54,734 nt of DNA from Candidatus Woesearchaeota archaeon (GCA_002687795.1 NZBG01000004.1:1-54734), one strand, 5' to 3'; numbered from the stretch's first letter, positions 17,141 to 25,957 are shown. Notes: generated by a model not told the origin, from the letters alone. Program-made: numbers and translations.

Positions 17141-17503
17141 ATGCAGAAAAAAATAGGACATTATTCTTTTGTTGTGGGTGTTGTATTAGCCCTGTTATTA
17201 GGTTTAGCTTCTCAGCCACTATTAGGAACTGGCTTGATTCCATGGCTAGCCTCGTTATTGGTTGTATGCGGGCTGATAGTAGGGTTCTTAAATGTTACCG
17301 GAAAGGAAACAAAAGAATTTTTGGTTGTTGCAACAGTACTGATAATTGTAGCTGGCTTAGGCGGAGCTTCTAGCTCAATAGCAAGCGTTGCTATTATTGG
17401 GCCTTATATGAATGCAGTATTTATCCAATTACTGGCATTCCTTGTACCAGCCACTGTTGTTGTTGCATTAAAGGATATCTGGTATCTTGCCCAGAGTAGC
17501 TAA
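17141..17503 (+). CDS. Four-helix membrane protein
   Basis: A 120-residue very hydrophobic protein with four predicted TM helices (about 9-28, 34-52, 60-83, 88-112) and short loops rich in G, S and A. I cannot name a family. It has a strong Shine-Dalgarno GGAGGTG 8 nt before the ATG and a TATA box near 17044-17056, so it is probably well expressed. Small proteins of this kind are common in DPANN genomes. Confidence 0.72.
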   Translation: MQKKIGHYSFVVGVVLALLLGLASQPLLGTGLIPWLASLLVVCGLIVGFLNVTGKETKEFLVVATVLIIVAGLGGASSSIASVAIIGPYMNAVFIQLLAFLVPATVVVALKDIWYLAQSS

Positions 17504-17592
17504 ATTCTTTTTCTTTTATTTTTCTTTTTTAACAAGAAAATTAAGAATTTTCTTTAGTTGAGTAAAGTTATAGACTTTATCAACAATCCAAA

Positions 17593-17606
17593 ATTATATA
17601 TATACC
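17593..17606 (+). promoter_or_regulatory. TATA box of the SpoIIM-family gene
   Basis: ATTATATATATACC centred about 26 nt before the ATG at 17625, implying a leaderless transcript. Confidence 0.6.
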
Positions 17607-17624
17607 CTAAATAATTAAATTTCT

Positions 17625-18476
17625 ATGGTTCTGGAATCAATACTCAATCCTTTAAAAGCTGAAAGAAAGCCGGGAGAGGTTTTCTTTTTAGGATTCTTAT
17701 ATTCTTCAATCGCTGTACTTCTATCCCTTTGGATATTTGAAAGGTATGCAAGCCTGGTATTGGTGTTCTTGACAGTAATATCTACTATTCCCCTTATTTA
17801 TGGAGTAATAAGGATGGAGGAAAAGAAGGATATAAAGATTGAGAAAGAATCTTTGTTATTAAAAGAGCATGGGAAGGCATTGCTGTTTTTCATTCTTTTA
17901 TTTCTTGGCATAACACTCTCCCTTACGTTATGGTATGTTCTTCTGCCCACAGATGTTTCTACCAGGCTCTTTAATATCCAGCAGCAAACTATACTTGATA
18001 TAAACAACCAGATAACAGCTAACATGACGTTCCAAGCCAGCCTGCTCCTTAAGATACTCTTTAACAACCTGAAAGTTTTAACCTTTGCAGTATTGTTTGC
18101 CTTTATCTATGGCTTTGGGGCAATCTTTATATTAACATGGAATGCCTCAGTTATCAGTGTTGCCATTGGCAACTTTATAAGATCAAATTTAAGCAATCTG
18201 GCAAACAGCGCAGGATTTATTGGAATCGGCTCTTATCTTAGCATATTCTCATTAGGGGTTCTAAGGTATATGACTCATGGCATATTTGAGATACTGGCAT
18301 ATTTCACTGCAGGTCTTGCTGGGGGGATTATCTCTGTGGCTGTGATACGGCATGACTTCAGAACAAAGAAGTTTGAGCATATTGTCTTGGACTCTGCTGA
18401 CATGTTGATACTGTCAGTGGTTATACTGGTAGTAGCAGCCTTTATAGAAGTGTTTGTTACACCAGCCTTGTTCTAA
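17625..18476 (+). CDS. SpoIIM (stage II sporulation M, DUF95) family membrane protein
   Basis: A 283-residue integral membrane protein with about seven TM helices. The C-terminal half has the family signature: NNLKVLTFAVLFAFIYGFGA followed by a conserved glycine-rich helix, and later HGIFEILAYFTAGLAGG. In archaea these proteins are found without sporulation genes; a role in membrane organisation or transport is assumed but unproven. An N-terminal pair of helices and a 20-residue lysine-rich loop precede the core. It converges on the OB-fold gene, 1 nt apart. Confidence 0.85.
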   Translation: MVLESILNPLKAERKPGEVFFLGFLYSSIAVLLSLWIFERYASLVLVFLTVISTIPLIYGVIRMEEKKDIKIEKESLLLKEHGKALLFFILLFLGITLSLTLWYVLLPTDVSTRLFNIQQQTILDINNQITANMTFQASLLLKILFNNLKVLTFAVLFAFIYGFGAIFILTWNASVISVAIGNFIRSNLSNLANSAGFIGIGSYLSIFSLGVLRYMTHGIFEILAYFTAGLAGGIISVAVIRHDFRTKKFEHIVLDSADMLILSVVILVVAAFIEVFVTPALF

Positions 18477-18477
18477 A

Positions 18478-19128
18478 CTAAGCATTCATTATTATGAGCT
18501 TCCCTGCTCTGGGCTCAAATATCTCCCCTTGCTTGATTAAGCTGTCAATAATCTTATCTGTTTCCTTGCTATCCACGAGCCCCAGAACATCATCAAAATT
18601 AGCGCCTTCTCCCTTATCAAGCAGCCTAATAGCATCAAGCACTTTTTGCGCAACATCCCTTGAATTATTTTCCACTTTTTCCTGAGAACCTTCTTCCTTA
18701 GTGCTTTCTTTATTAATATCTTCTTTTACCTGGTCTTTTAACTCAAGCTTCCTTACCATAAGCCACTTTGAATCCTCCAGTCTTTTAACTATCTCAGGTA
18801 TTATATAAACATCAGAGCCATACAGCCTTGGCCTGCCTATTAATAAGATAACATTGCCCACCCCTATATTGCTTATATATGAAGTTTCCTCAAAAACTCT
18901 CACAGAGACTCTTTCTGTGCTGTCATCTATTGTAAATCCTTTATAATTTGGATTATCATCAACAGAAATAACAACCCCTATCAGGTTTATTCTGGACACC
19001 TTAAGGTTATTTGGAGTGATAATATAATTCGGCTGCCAGCCTTCATTCTTGATATAGTTTCCCATAACCAAGTCTTTTATCCTTACTTTGTAAGCTATCT
19101 GCCTTTTTTGTATAGTTTTATCTTCCAT
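18478..19128 (-). CDS. RPA32-like OB-fold ssDNA-binding protein
   Basis: A 216-residue protein with an OB fold (about 40-115; INLIGVVISVDDNPNYKGFTIDDST, then VRVFEE) followed by an acidic linker (about 125-165) and a C-terminal winged-helix region (about 168-213). That is the layout of RPA32. The final EPRAGKLIIM resembles the C-terminal end of the neighbouring MCM (EPRRGFISRL), so the two share the same winged-helix type. It lies 21 nt downstream of mcm on the same strand, so both are likely cotranscribed for replication. Confidence 0.85.
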   Translation of the reverse strand: MEDKTIQKRQIAYKVRIKDLVMGNYIKNEGWQPNYIITPNNLKVSRINLIGVVISVDDNPNYKGFTIDDSTERVSVRVFEETSYISNIGVGNVILLIGRPRLYGSDVYIIPEIVKRLEDSKWLMVRKLELKDQVKEDINKESTKEEGSQEKVENNSRDVAQKVLDAIRLLDKGEGANFDDVLGLVDSKETDKIIDSLIKQGEIFEPRAGKLIIMNA

Positions 19129-19149
19129 CTTTTATAGTGAGAAAAAATA

Positions 19150-21168
19150 TTATAAGCGGGATATGAAACCCCTTCTCGGCTCGAACACATCACCGCTCCT
19201 TCTTAACCTTTCAATAACCTCTTCTACCTTATCCTCCTCTATCTTCTGCTCTTTGGCCTCTTTTACAACATCTTCAATTGGAATGGTCTTCCCGATTGTT
19301 TTCTCCAGGTCATTTATGATATCTTTGATAATAATAATAACATTTCTTTGAGAAGCAGTGATTCCTGTTGTGATTCTGTCGATATCAATCTTGCCGGTCT
19401 CCTTATCAAATCCAACCTGCATCAGGCAATATTCTAATTGCTCAATACCTCTTACAGCATCCCTTTTAGTTACCCTGTTTGACAACCTTACCTTTGCAGA
19501 AGCTTCCGCTAACCTTACCAAAGCTTCCAGTTGTCTTGGCGAGATAGGGATTGTCTTAACGCTTCCCTCTGTTGATCCGCTTGCCCTCATCCTGAGATAA
19601 TACTCTCTAATCTCTTCCATCGCTGCGGTTGTAAGTTTTGGCTTAAACCTTTGCTTTGCGTAAGCAATATATTTCTTCAGCAGTTTGGTAGGGATTTCAG
19701 GTACTATCTTATCCGGCTCCTGATGAAGGCTTAATATATGGGAAGCCATCATAGTATCCTTCTCTTTATCAGGCAGATCCTTAATAGGGAAAATCAAATC
19801 AAACCTGTTGATTAAGGTTGGTGGCAGGTCTATCTGCTCGCCAATAACTCCGTATGGGTCAAACCTTCCAAACTTTGGGTTGGCTGCAGCTAACACTGTA
19901 GTCCTTGCTAACAAAGTAGCCTGGATATTAGCCTTGCTGATACTAACTGTCTGCTGCTCCAATGCTTCATGCATAGCGCTCCTATCCTCCGGGCTCATCT
20001 TATCCATCTCATCAATCGCGCAGATTCCATTGGAAGCCAGAACTAAAGCTCCTGCTTCAAGGCTCCAGCCTTTTAAGAATTCATCCTTTACAACTGAAGC
20101 GGTAAGGCCTGCTCCGCTTACTCCTCTCCCGGTTACATACCTTCCCTTTGGCGCAATAACTCCTACTCTCTTTAATAATTGGCTCTTGCCAGCACCAGGA
20201 TCTCCAACAAGAAGAACATGCATATCACCCCTTGAGATAGCGCCATCAGACCTTACCTTTGGCACTCCTCCCATTAACTGTAGGATAAGAGCCTCCTTTA
20301 TCTTCTCATAGCCGTAAATAGAAGGCGCAATTGAATTAATTATTCTCTTATAGACATTCTTATCTTTTGCAATATCTTTTATCTGCTTCTCCTCTTTCTC
20401 TGAAATGTCTATCTCATAAAACGTTTCTTCCATGGCAGTTAAGCTATTGGCTTCTATAAGAAGATCAAACCTTGTTGACTTCCCGCCTGACTTTAATATT
20501 ATCGGCACTTCTTTAATAATCCCTACAATATTGATTTTTGAGCCGGGTGAACTCTTTCTCTCACTCAAAGGGCTTACAAGGTCTCCCTTCAGGAAAATAT
20601 TCATCCTCTTTGGCTGCTCTCCGCCTTCTATATTCTCAGGCGACTCCTCCAACACAATGCCCTGGGCGTCTATCAGCTCCTTGTTAATAAGCTTAAACTT
20701 TCCTTTTCTTCCGCAGCCGCACCTGGAAGGCTCCTTAAACTGGGAATCCAGCTGAAGCACAGAGATTATATTGCCGCATGAAGGGCACTCAAACTTGGCT
20801 GCTGTAACCTGGGGCCTTACATCACTCTTCTGCCTTACAATCCCTTCCACCACCACCAGCTTGCCGATATGCTCACTTCTGATATTCCGTATCATTATCT
20901 TCTGGGAAGGAGGAAGGTTCTCCAGCCTTAGCTTAAAATCCTTGACTTCAGCAGGCAGGTCAAACTGCTCAATTGAAAGCTCAGCTGCCTTAATAACCTC
21001 TTCAGGCTGTTCCAATAGAATATCTCCTAACTCTGGGTCAAACTTTAAAAGTTCAGTAAAGTCAATAACAATAGATTTAGCGCCGGTCCTAACATTCTCT
21101 AACAAAACTCCCTGGTAAACATCTTCAAAGAACTGATGAAACCTTTTAATCTGTTCAGTTACTTCCAT
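19150..21168 (-). CDS. mcm: MCM replicative helicase
   Basis: A 672-residue archaeal MCM: N-terminal domain with OB fold and zinc finger (CPSCG...CGCG), then the AAA+ core with Walker A GDPGAGKS (near 320), Walker B AIDEMDKM, the LARTTVLAAANPKFGRF region and the arginine finger INRFD, then a lid and a C-terminal winged helix. It unwinds DNA at replication forks. I start at ATG 21168; the frame stays open to 21300, but those extra 44 residues do not look like MCM and fall in a repeat-rich regulatory region. The RPA32-like gene follows. Confidence 0.96.
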   Translation of the reverse strand: MEVTEQIKRFHQFFEDVYQGVLLENVRTGAKSIVIDFTELLKFDPELGDILLEQPEEVIKAAELSIEQFDLPAEVKDFKLRLENLPPSQKIMIRNIRSEHIGKLVVVEGIVRQKSDVRPQVTAAKFECPSCGNIISVLQLDSQFKEPSRCGCGRKGKFKLINKELIDAQGIVLEESPENIEGGEQPKRMNIFLKGDLVSPLSERKSSPGSKINIVGIIKEVPIILKSGGKSTRFDLLIEANSLTAMEETFYEIDISEKEEKQIKDIAKDKNVYKRIINSIAPSIYGYEKIKEALILQLMGGVPKVRSDGAISRGDMHVLLVGDPGAGKSQLLKRVGVIAPKGRYVTGRGVSGAGLTASVVKDEFLKGWSLEAGALVLASNGICAIDEMDKMSPEDRSAMHEALEQQTVSISKANIQATLLARTTVLAAANPKFGRFDPYGVIGEQIDLPPTLINRFDLIFPIKDLPDKEKDTMMASHILSLHQEPDKIVPEIPTKLLKKYIAYAKQRFKPKLTTAAMEEIREYYLRMRASGSTEGSVKTIPISPRQLEALVRLAEASAKVRLSNRVTKRDAVRGIEQLEYCLMQVGFDKETGKIDIDRITTGITASQRNVIIIIKDIINDLEKTIGKTIPIEDVVKEAKEQKIEEDKVEEVIERLRRSGDVFEPRRGFISRL

Positions 21169-21262
21169 TTTTAGTACTGATTTTACCCCCAAAAAGACAC
21201 TTACATCTAACTCAATAAAAAACTGAAGCAGAACTCCTTTATATTCTTTTATCTTTTGTGAA

Positions 21263-21354
21263 GTATAGTAAATGACATAACTAATTGACCAGCGAGTCAT
21301 TTACTATACCAGGAAAACAAATCTTTAAATTTGTTTTCCGCTGTATAGTAAATG
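21263..21354. repeat. Palindromic repeat cluster upstream of mcm
   Basis: GTATAGTAAATGAC (21263-21276) is repeated inverted and perfect at 21296-21309, with a 19-nt spacer. Next to it is an 11-bp hairpin, GGAAAACAAAT (21312-21322) with ATTTGTTTTCC (21329-21339). A third copy, GTATAGTAAATG, follows in direct orientation at 21343-21354. The cluster lies between mcm and the GNAT gene, 95 nt upstream of the mcm start. An operator, an iteron-like replication site or a MITE remnant are all possible. Confidence 0.7.
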
Positions 21355-21397
21355 CTGTAGGTATTGGAAAATAACTAATGAAAAGAATCTAATACCT

Positions 21398-21889
21398 TTA
21401 TATCTCTCTTCGCATTTCAATCTTATAATCAAAGAATCCCTTCTTCTTATAAACAGAATGCGCGAACTCATTATCTACATACAATCCTATGGATATATGA
21501 TTCATATTATTCTTCTTTAACCACTTTATTGATTTATCCATCAATTGTGAACTAATTCCTTTTCCTCTATGTTCTTTTTTGACGAATAAATCACTTATAT
21601 ATCCAATCTTCTCAATCTTAAATACGGGGATTTCATCTTTGATAATCACAAGCGTAAATCCAATAATATTATCATCTACTTCAGCGAAGAATATAGCTCC
21701 TTTCCTTGATTTAAGCTGTTCTGTAATGAAAGCTCTATAATTGTCTGCTGCATTCTTCTTCCTTGGGGTATATAGTCTAAGCCTTTCATTCCTTTCTAGA
21801 ACTATTTTATCATGGTCTTTCATAAATTCCTCCCATAATTTAACAATGGAAGAAATATCCTTGACGTTAGCTTTTCTAATCAGTACCAT
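21398..21889 (-). CDS. GNAT-family N-acetyltransferase
   Basis: A 163-residue GNAT protein with the acetyl-CoA-binding motif A visible as IGYISDLFVKKEHRGKGISS followed by the QLMDKSIKWLKK helix (R/Q-x-x-G-x-G/A pattern as HRGKGI), and a downstream YVDNEFAHSVYKKKGF strand-helix characteristic of the family. It acetylates an unknown amine, protein or tRNA substrate. A minus-strand TATA box (ATTTTATATAAT) lies about 30 nt before the ATG at 21889. It runs toward mcm; the palindromic cluster lies between them. Confidence 0.88.
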   Translation of the reverse strand: MVLIRKANVKDISSIVKLWEEFMKDHDKIVLERNERLRLYTPRKKNAADNYRAFITEQLKSRKGAIFFAEVDDNIIGFTLVIIKDEIPVFKIEKIGYISDLFVKKEHRGKGISSQLMDKSIKWLKKNNMNHISIGLYVDNEFAHSVYKKKGFFDYKIEMRREI

Positions 21890-21978
21890 ACAAATAGATT
21901 AAGAACATTATTATATAAAATTATCTACTGCCAGAATCAACTATTAGCATTTCTACAAAACCCTCATTTCACATCACC

Positions 21979-22038
21979 AAGAAGTTTTACTGATGTTAAA
22001 TCTCGAAGAGATTTATGGATTTTTTAGCAAAACTTCTT
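21979..22038. repeat. Nested hairpin element between the GNAT and TBP genes
   Basis: Outer stem AAGAAGTTTT (21979-21988) with AAAACTTCTT (22029-22038); inner stem TAAATCTC (21997-22004) with GAGATTTA (22008-22015) on a GAA loop. The whole lies in the 221-nt gap between two minus-strand genes. It could be a structured small RNA, a terminator of tbp read on the minus strand, or a MITE fragment. No protein reading frame covers it. Confidence 0.55.
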
Positions 22039-22110
22039 CTCACCCAAAACAGTAAGAACTAAGAAACAGTTATTATAAAAAAAATAAAATAAGAATAAAA
22101 AAGGCTTTAT

Positions 22111-22746
22111 CTAAGCCCCAGTCTTCTTCACTCCAACCTTCTTCAGATTCTCAACCAGCTTGTCAAGAGCCTCATGCACTTCCTCTTCGCTCTTAGTTCC
22201 AGTGCAAACAACCTTTCCATTGCTGAACAATAAGAAAGTTGCCTTTGCCTTTGGCAGCTTATAAACCAGACCAGGGAACTGCTCAGGCTCATACTCTGTG
22301 TTATCAAGCTTCATTGTCAATGTATTCAGGTTAAGATCCATGCCTATTGAGCCGCTTGCCACAATGTTCTGAATCTTTATCTTAGGCTCAACAGTTATCT
22401 TAATCTTGATCTTCTCAAGGCTCTTTATAATCTTCTTTATAGACTCATGAACCTTCTCCATTGACCTTGCCCCAGTGCAGACAACCTTGCCTGAGCTGAA
22501 TATCAATGCAGATGTCTTAGGCTCTTTAATCCTTATAACAAGCCCTGGAAACTGCTCAGGGTTATATTCTGTATTAGAAAGCGTTGCAGCCATCTTTTCC
22601 AATGGTATATCATGCTCTAATGATGTTGAAATAACGATATTTACAACTTTTATATCTTTAGCTTCTTTATCTTCTGTTTTAACAGGCTTTTTAACATCAG
22701 CCTTCTTTCTGCTAGGTTTCTTAGTAGTTTTTTTAGCTTTAGGCAT
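22111..22746 (-). CDS. tbp: TATA-box binding protein
   Basis: This 211-residue TBP has the two symmetrical saddle repeats (about 33-118 and 120-205), each ending in the family pattern NTEYNPEQFPGLVIRI... FSSGKVVCTGA / NTEYEPEQFPGLVYKL... FSNGKVVCTGT. A basic N-terminal extension of about 30 residues (KKTTKKPSRKK) is unusual for archaeal TBPs. It is the general initiation factor that binds TATA boxes. Two minus-strand TATA boxes are visible upstream (around 22793-22804 and 22811-22822), and a GGAGGT site precedes the ATG. Confidence 0.97.
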   Translation of the reverse strand: MPKAKKTTKKPSRKKADVKKPVKTEDKEAKDIKVVNIVISTSLEHDIPLEKMAATLSNTEYNPEQFPGLVIRIKEPKTSALIFSSGKVVCTGARSMEKVHESIKKIIKSLEKIKIKITVEPKIKIQNIVASGSIGMDLNLNTLTMKLDNTEYEPEQFPGLVYKLPKAKATFLLFSNGKVVCTGTKSEEEVHEALDKLVENLKKVGVKKTGA

Positions 22747-22841
22747 TTTATAGACCTCCAGACCTATTTTAAATGAATTTCCCCCAAAATATCCTTTATA
22801 AATAGAGTAAGCTTTATAAATGCTTTTATTTTTAAAGGGTA

Positions 22842-23666
22842 TTATGATTTCTGTAGAAGCCTTCTAAGCTCCTTTATCTCATTTACCATGTCACCTGCAA
22901 TATAAGCAAAACCCTTCTTTTTCTTAAGCAAATCCCCAATAGCCCCATTAATATAAACAGCATTAACTGCGCTCTGCAATAAATTCCCGCTCTGCGCTAA
23001 GAAACCAACACATAAGCCAGCCAAAACATCGCCTGTACCTGACTTTGTCATGCCTTCATTGCCGGTTTTATTATAAAAAACCTTATCCTTACTAATAATC
23101 TTATCAACAGCTCCTTTAACAACAATTATGTTATTATCAATAATATCCTTAACATCTTTAACCTTAGAATTCTTCAACAAAACCTCAAACTCCCTTTTAT
23201 GCGGCGTGAATATTGCATTATGCACATCCTGCACTCTAAGAGCTTTAACCCCTTCCGCATCAATAACCAAAGGCTTTCTAACACTTCCAACAACATCTTT
23301 CACAAACGCCTTTGTCTCATCTCTTAAACCCAATCCATTGCCAATAAGAACAGCATCAAACTCCTTAGATAATTCAACTATCCCTTTGCTCTGTTCACCT
23401 GAGAAATAACCGCAATCAAACTTCTTTGTTATAAGCTCAGGCGTATAACAATTAACAGCCCAGGCAACTTTCTCAGGAGCAGCCACTGTAACCCAATCAG
23501 CACCAGAACGCAAAGCTGCCAGGCCAGCTAACACCAAACAGCCAACATAATCCTCAGAACCCCCTACAATCAAAACCCTTCCATTATCGCCTTTATGAGA
23601 ACTCTTTTTTCTATTTGGAAATCTCAGGCTTTCTTTTGTTAGGATTGGCTTTTTCTCTTTTTCCAT
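22842..23666 (-). CDS. nnrD: ADP-dependent NAD(P)H-hydrate dehydratase
   Basis: A 274-residue protein of the YjeF C-terminal (ribokinase-like) family. It has KGDNGRVLIVGGSEDYVG near the N terminus, a GNGLGL loop, VIDAEGVKAL, the TPHKREFEVL motif, and the nucleotide and catalytic NEGMTKSGTGDVLAG (conserved GxGD). It restores damaged NAD(P)H hydrate using ADP. The epimerase half (NnrE) found fused in many organisms is absent. Its start lies 28 nt inside the end of the upstream secreted-protein gene, so the two are coupled. Confidence 0.92.
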   Translation of the reverse strand: MEKEKKPILTKESLRFPNRKKSSHKGDNGRVLIVGGSEDYVGCLVLAGLAALRSGADWVTVAAPEKVAWAVNCYTPELITKKFDCGYFSGEQSKGIVELSKEFDAVLIGNGLGLRDETKAFVKDVVGSVRKPLVIDAEGVKALRVQDVHNAIFTPHKREFEVLLKNSKVKDVKDIIDNNIIVVKGAVDKIISKDKVFYNKTGNEGMTKSGTGDVLAGLCVGFLAQSGNLLQSAVNAVYINGAIGDLLKKKKGFAYIAGDMVNEIKELRRLLQKS

Positions 23667-24919
23667 CTTCTATAGACAACCAGCCCTGCAACCACTATAA
23701 TAATCACAATAAAGATACCAACTCCCTTGCTGCCTGTCTTAAGCCCAAGCTTCTTTGCTTCAGATTTAGAATAAATATCCAGGATTAAGTTAACATCTTC
23801 ATTAAATTCCTTGTTATTAGCATCCCTATACTCAAGCGAAAGCGGCAATAATACTTCAGGCTTTGCTGTCTGTATATGAAGATTAAAATCAGCAGTTTCA
23901 TAATCATCAGAGTCAATATTCCCTACGTACACATTATCAGGGGAAAGAAGCTTATAATCAGAGCATCCCTTTAGTTTAACATCCAGGAACTTAAGGTCCG
24001 TTACACCTTTATTAACAAACTTTATTACAACATCACCAGTATCACCATTTGTATAAACCTCTGAGTTGTCTATAGTAACAGTAAGCTTTGGCTCTTCTCC
24101 TACTATTAAGCCAATTGTATTGTTTTTTGTATATTTACTTCCCATACCGTCTCTGTAATCTATTAACAGAGGAACTTTATATATCTTTGACTCAGCATCT
24201 GACTCAGCTGTAAGGCTAAATTTGAGCAAAGATTCTTTTCCTGAGCTAAGCCTTAGAATATTCTTTTCGTTTGCTATCCCAATAGGCACAAAAGGAACAT
24301 CAGCAATATCAAGCTTAACCCTTATATCCTTAATAGGAGAATCTGCAATATTCTTCAGCTTAAGCTGCAGTTCTGCATTCTCCCCCGGCACTATCTGGTC
24401 TGGAACAGTAACCGCAGACAGAATGCTTAATATAGCATCATGGGTTCTTACCCTTATATTAAAAGGATCCAGTTTTGTCCATATTTTACCTTCATCATTA
24501 CTATATCTCAGCATTATCGCATTATCCCCTTCAATAGCATCCTTATGTACTCTTAGCTTATAATAGACCATCATGCCTTCATTGCCCATCTGGTTGCCCC
24601 AAACAGTTCCAACTTTCCTTATAGGAGAATCTCCTGCCTCAAGCGAGAAAGGAAAAGCAGGAATCAATTCAACCCTTAAGTCCTTTACCTTTTCCCCCCC
24701 AAAATTCTCAACCTTCCATCTTACCTCTACATACCTGCCTGGCTCAGCGGGGTCTGGATTCTGGTTTACGAACGTATTATTCACATTATACTGGTAAATG
24801 TTTGAGGCATTAGAAAACCTTAACCTGGCCTGGTCAATAGCGCCATCATTAACTACAGCAAAAGCTCTTATAGAAACTAAGACAATAAACAATAAGTAAA
24901 TCAGGTTCCTCTTTTTCAT
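23639..24919 (-). CDS. Secreted, membrane-anchored S-layer/CARDB-like protein (COG1361 type)
   Basis: A 426-residue exported protein: signal peptide (about 5-22), three or four immunoglobulin-like beta domains of the CARDB/COG1361 kind (repeated patterns such as VRWKVENFGGEKVKDLRVEL, LQLKLKNIADSPIKDIRVKL), and a C-terminal TM helix (about 402-420) with a basic tail. In other archaea such proteins accompany MacB/LolD-type ABC transporters. Here the ABC ATPase gene is on the other side of a shared promoter (24942-24953), which fits. It overlaps nnrD by 28 nt. Confidence 0.82.
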   Translation of the reverse strand: MKKRNLIYLLFIVLVSIRAFAVVNDGAIDQARLRFSNASNIYQYNVNNTFVNQNPDPAEPGRYVEVRWKVENFGGEKVKDLRVELIPAFPFSLEAGDSPIRKVGTVWGNQMGNEGMMVYYKLRVHKDAIEGDNAIMLRYSNDEGKIWTKLDPFNIRVRTHDAILSILSAVTVPDQIVPGENAELQLKLKNIADSPIKDIRVKLDIADVPFVPIGIANEKNILRLSSGKESLLKFSLTAESDAESKIYKVPLLIDYRDGMGSKYTKNNTIGLIVGEEPKLTVTIDNSEVYTNGDTGDVVIKFVNKGVTDLKFLDVKLKGCSDYKLLSPDNVYVGNIDSDDYETADFNLHIQTAKPEVLLPLSLEYRDANNKEFNEDVNLILDIYSKSEAKKLGLKTGSKGVGIFIVIIIVVAGLVVYRRWKKRKSQS

Positions 24920-24941
24920 TTCCGTATAGATAAGATAGTAA

Positions 24942-24953
24942 CTTATATATAAG
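24942..24953. promoter_or_regulatory. Palindromic bidirectional TATA box
   Basis: CTTATATATAAG is its own reverse complement. Its centre is 28 nt from the ATG of the minus-strand COG1361 gene (24919) and 30 nt from the ATG of the plus-strand small gene (24978). One TBP site could therefore start leaderless transcripts both ways. Confidence 0.7.
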
Positions 24954-24977
24954 AGTTTTGAATTAATTTATGTCAGA

Positions 24978-25211
24978 ATGTCAGGCCCAGGGGAAGGAAA
25001 GATTGAACTAAAAAAGGCGAAGGTTTATATTCATGTTAAAGGCAAAAGCAATGCTAGAATCACTCATGTTGATATAGAGCATCCTTTAATAAATAAAATT
25101 ATAAAGGATAAGGAAGCAACTTATTGCGCAGGCAAGCCTAGTGGCTGTTTTATTGGTCTAAAGAAAGAGATGATTAAGAGGGCTGAGAACCTTTTAAAAA
25201 GGATATCATAA
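24978..25211 (+). CDS. Small basic protein coupled to the ABC ATPase gene
   Basis: A 77-residue basic protein of unknown function, with two cysteines (CAGKPSGCF) in the second half and a C-terminal amphipathic helix. I start at ATG 24978; an upstream ATG (24970) is in another frame and stops after 13 codons. Its TAA shares an A with the ATG of the ABC ATPase (TAATG), so the two are translationally coupled and the protein may regulate or modify the transporter (inference). Confidence 0.65.
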   Translation: MSGPGEGKIELKKAKVYIHVKGKSNARITHVDIEHPLINKIIKDKEATYCAGKPSGCFIGLKKEMIKRAENLLKRIS

Positions 25212-25888
25212 TGAAAAACATAATAATCAAGCTTGAAAACGTCTGGAAAATCTATAAGATGGGCAATGTAAACGTAAATGCGCTAAGAGGCATTGACCTC
25301 AGCATAAAAGAAGGCGAATTTGTTGCTATACAAGGTCCCAGCGGCTCCGGCAAATCAACTGCGGTTAACATGATAGGCTGCCTTGATATCCCCACAAAGG
25401 GTGAGATATTTCTTGATAGGAAAAATATTGCTCATTTATCTGAATCAGACCTTGCCCAAATCAGGGGAAGAAAGATAGGGTTTATCTTTCAGACCTTTAA
25501 CCTAATCAACACATTGACAGCAATAGAAAATGTTATGCTGCCAATGGTTTTCCAGGGGATCAGCAAAGAGGCAAGGCTAAAAAGAGCAGGCTCTCTGTTA
25601 GACCTCATGCAATTAGGAGACAGGAAAAATCACAGGCCAACCGAGCTTAGCGGAGGCCAGCAACAGAGAGTAGCAATCGCCAGATCTTTAGCTAACAACC
25701 CAAACGTTGTGCTTGCTGATGAGCCAACAGGCAACCTTGACTCAAAAACAGGAAGAACAGTTATGGACTTTCTAAAGAAGCTTCACAAAGAAGAGAACAA
25801 GACCATTATAATGGTTACACATGATGATAAATTAGCCAGAGAAGCAGACTGGGTTGCTTTCCTGAAGGATGGGAAGATTGTTAAGTGA
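25211..25888 (+). CDS. MacB/LolD-type ABC transporter ATP-binding protein
   Basis: This 225-residue nucleotide-binding domain has Walker A GPSGSGKST (42-50), a Q-loop (FIFQTFNLI), the signature LSGGQQQR (about 145), Walker B VVLADEPTGNLD and H-loop MVTHDD. Spacing and the TFNLI/NLLPTLTA-like helix (NLINTLTAIENV) fit the LolD/MacB family, which powers FtsX-type permeases that export or move envelope components. No permease gene adjoins it; the secreted protein across the shared promoter is its usual partner type. It overlaps the small upstream gene by one base. Confidence 0.92.
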   Translation: MKNIIIKLENVWKIYKMGNVNVNALRGIDLSIKEGEFVAIQGPSGSGKSTAVNMIGCLDIPTKGEIFLDRKNIAHLSESDLAQIRGRKIGFIFQTFNLINTLTAIENVMLPMVFQGISKEARLKRAGSLLDLMQLGDRKNHRPTELSGGQQQRVAIARSLANNPNVVLADEPTGNLDSKTGRTVMDFLKKLHKEENKTIIMVTHDDKLAREADWVAFLKDGKIVK

Positions 25889-25957
25889 TGGACATAAATG
25901 AAAATAACAATATTTAAGAGTAAGCTTTAAAAATAAAAACCCACTTTTATTGGTATT

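Noticed and set aside
21169..21300. N-terminal extension of MCM by 44 residues
   Set aside because: The extra residues do not resemble MCM, the frame would start inside the palindrome cluster and lacks a ribosome site.
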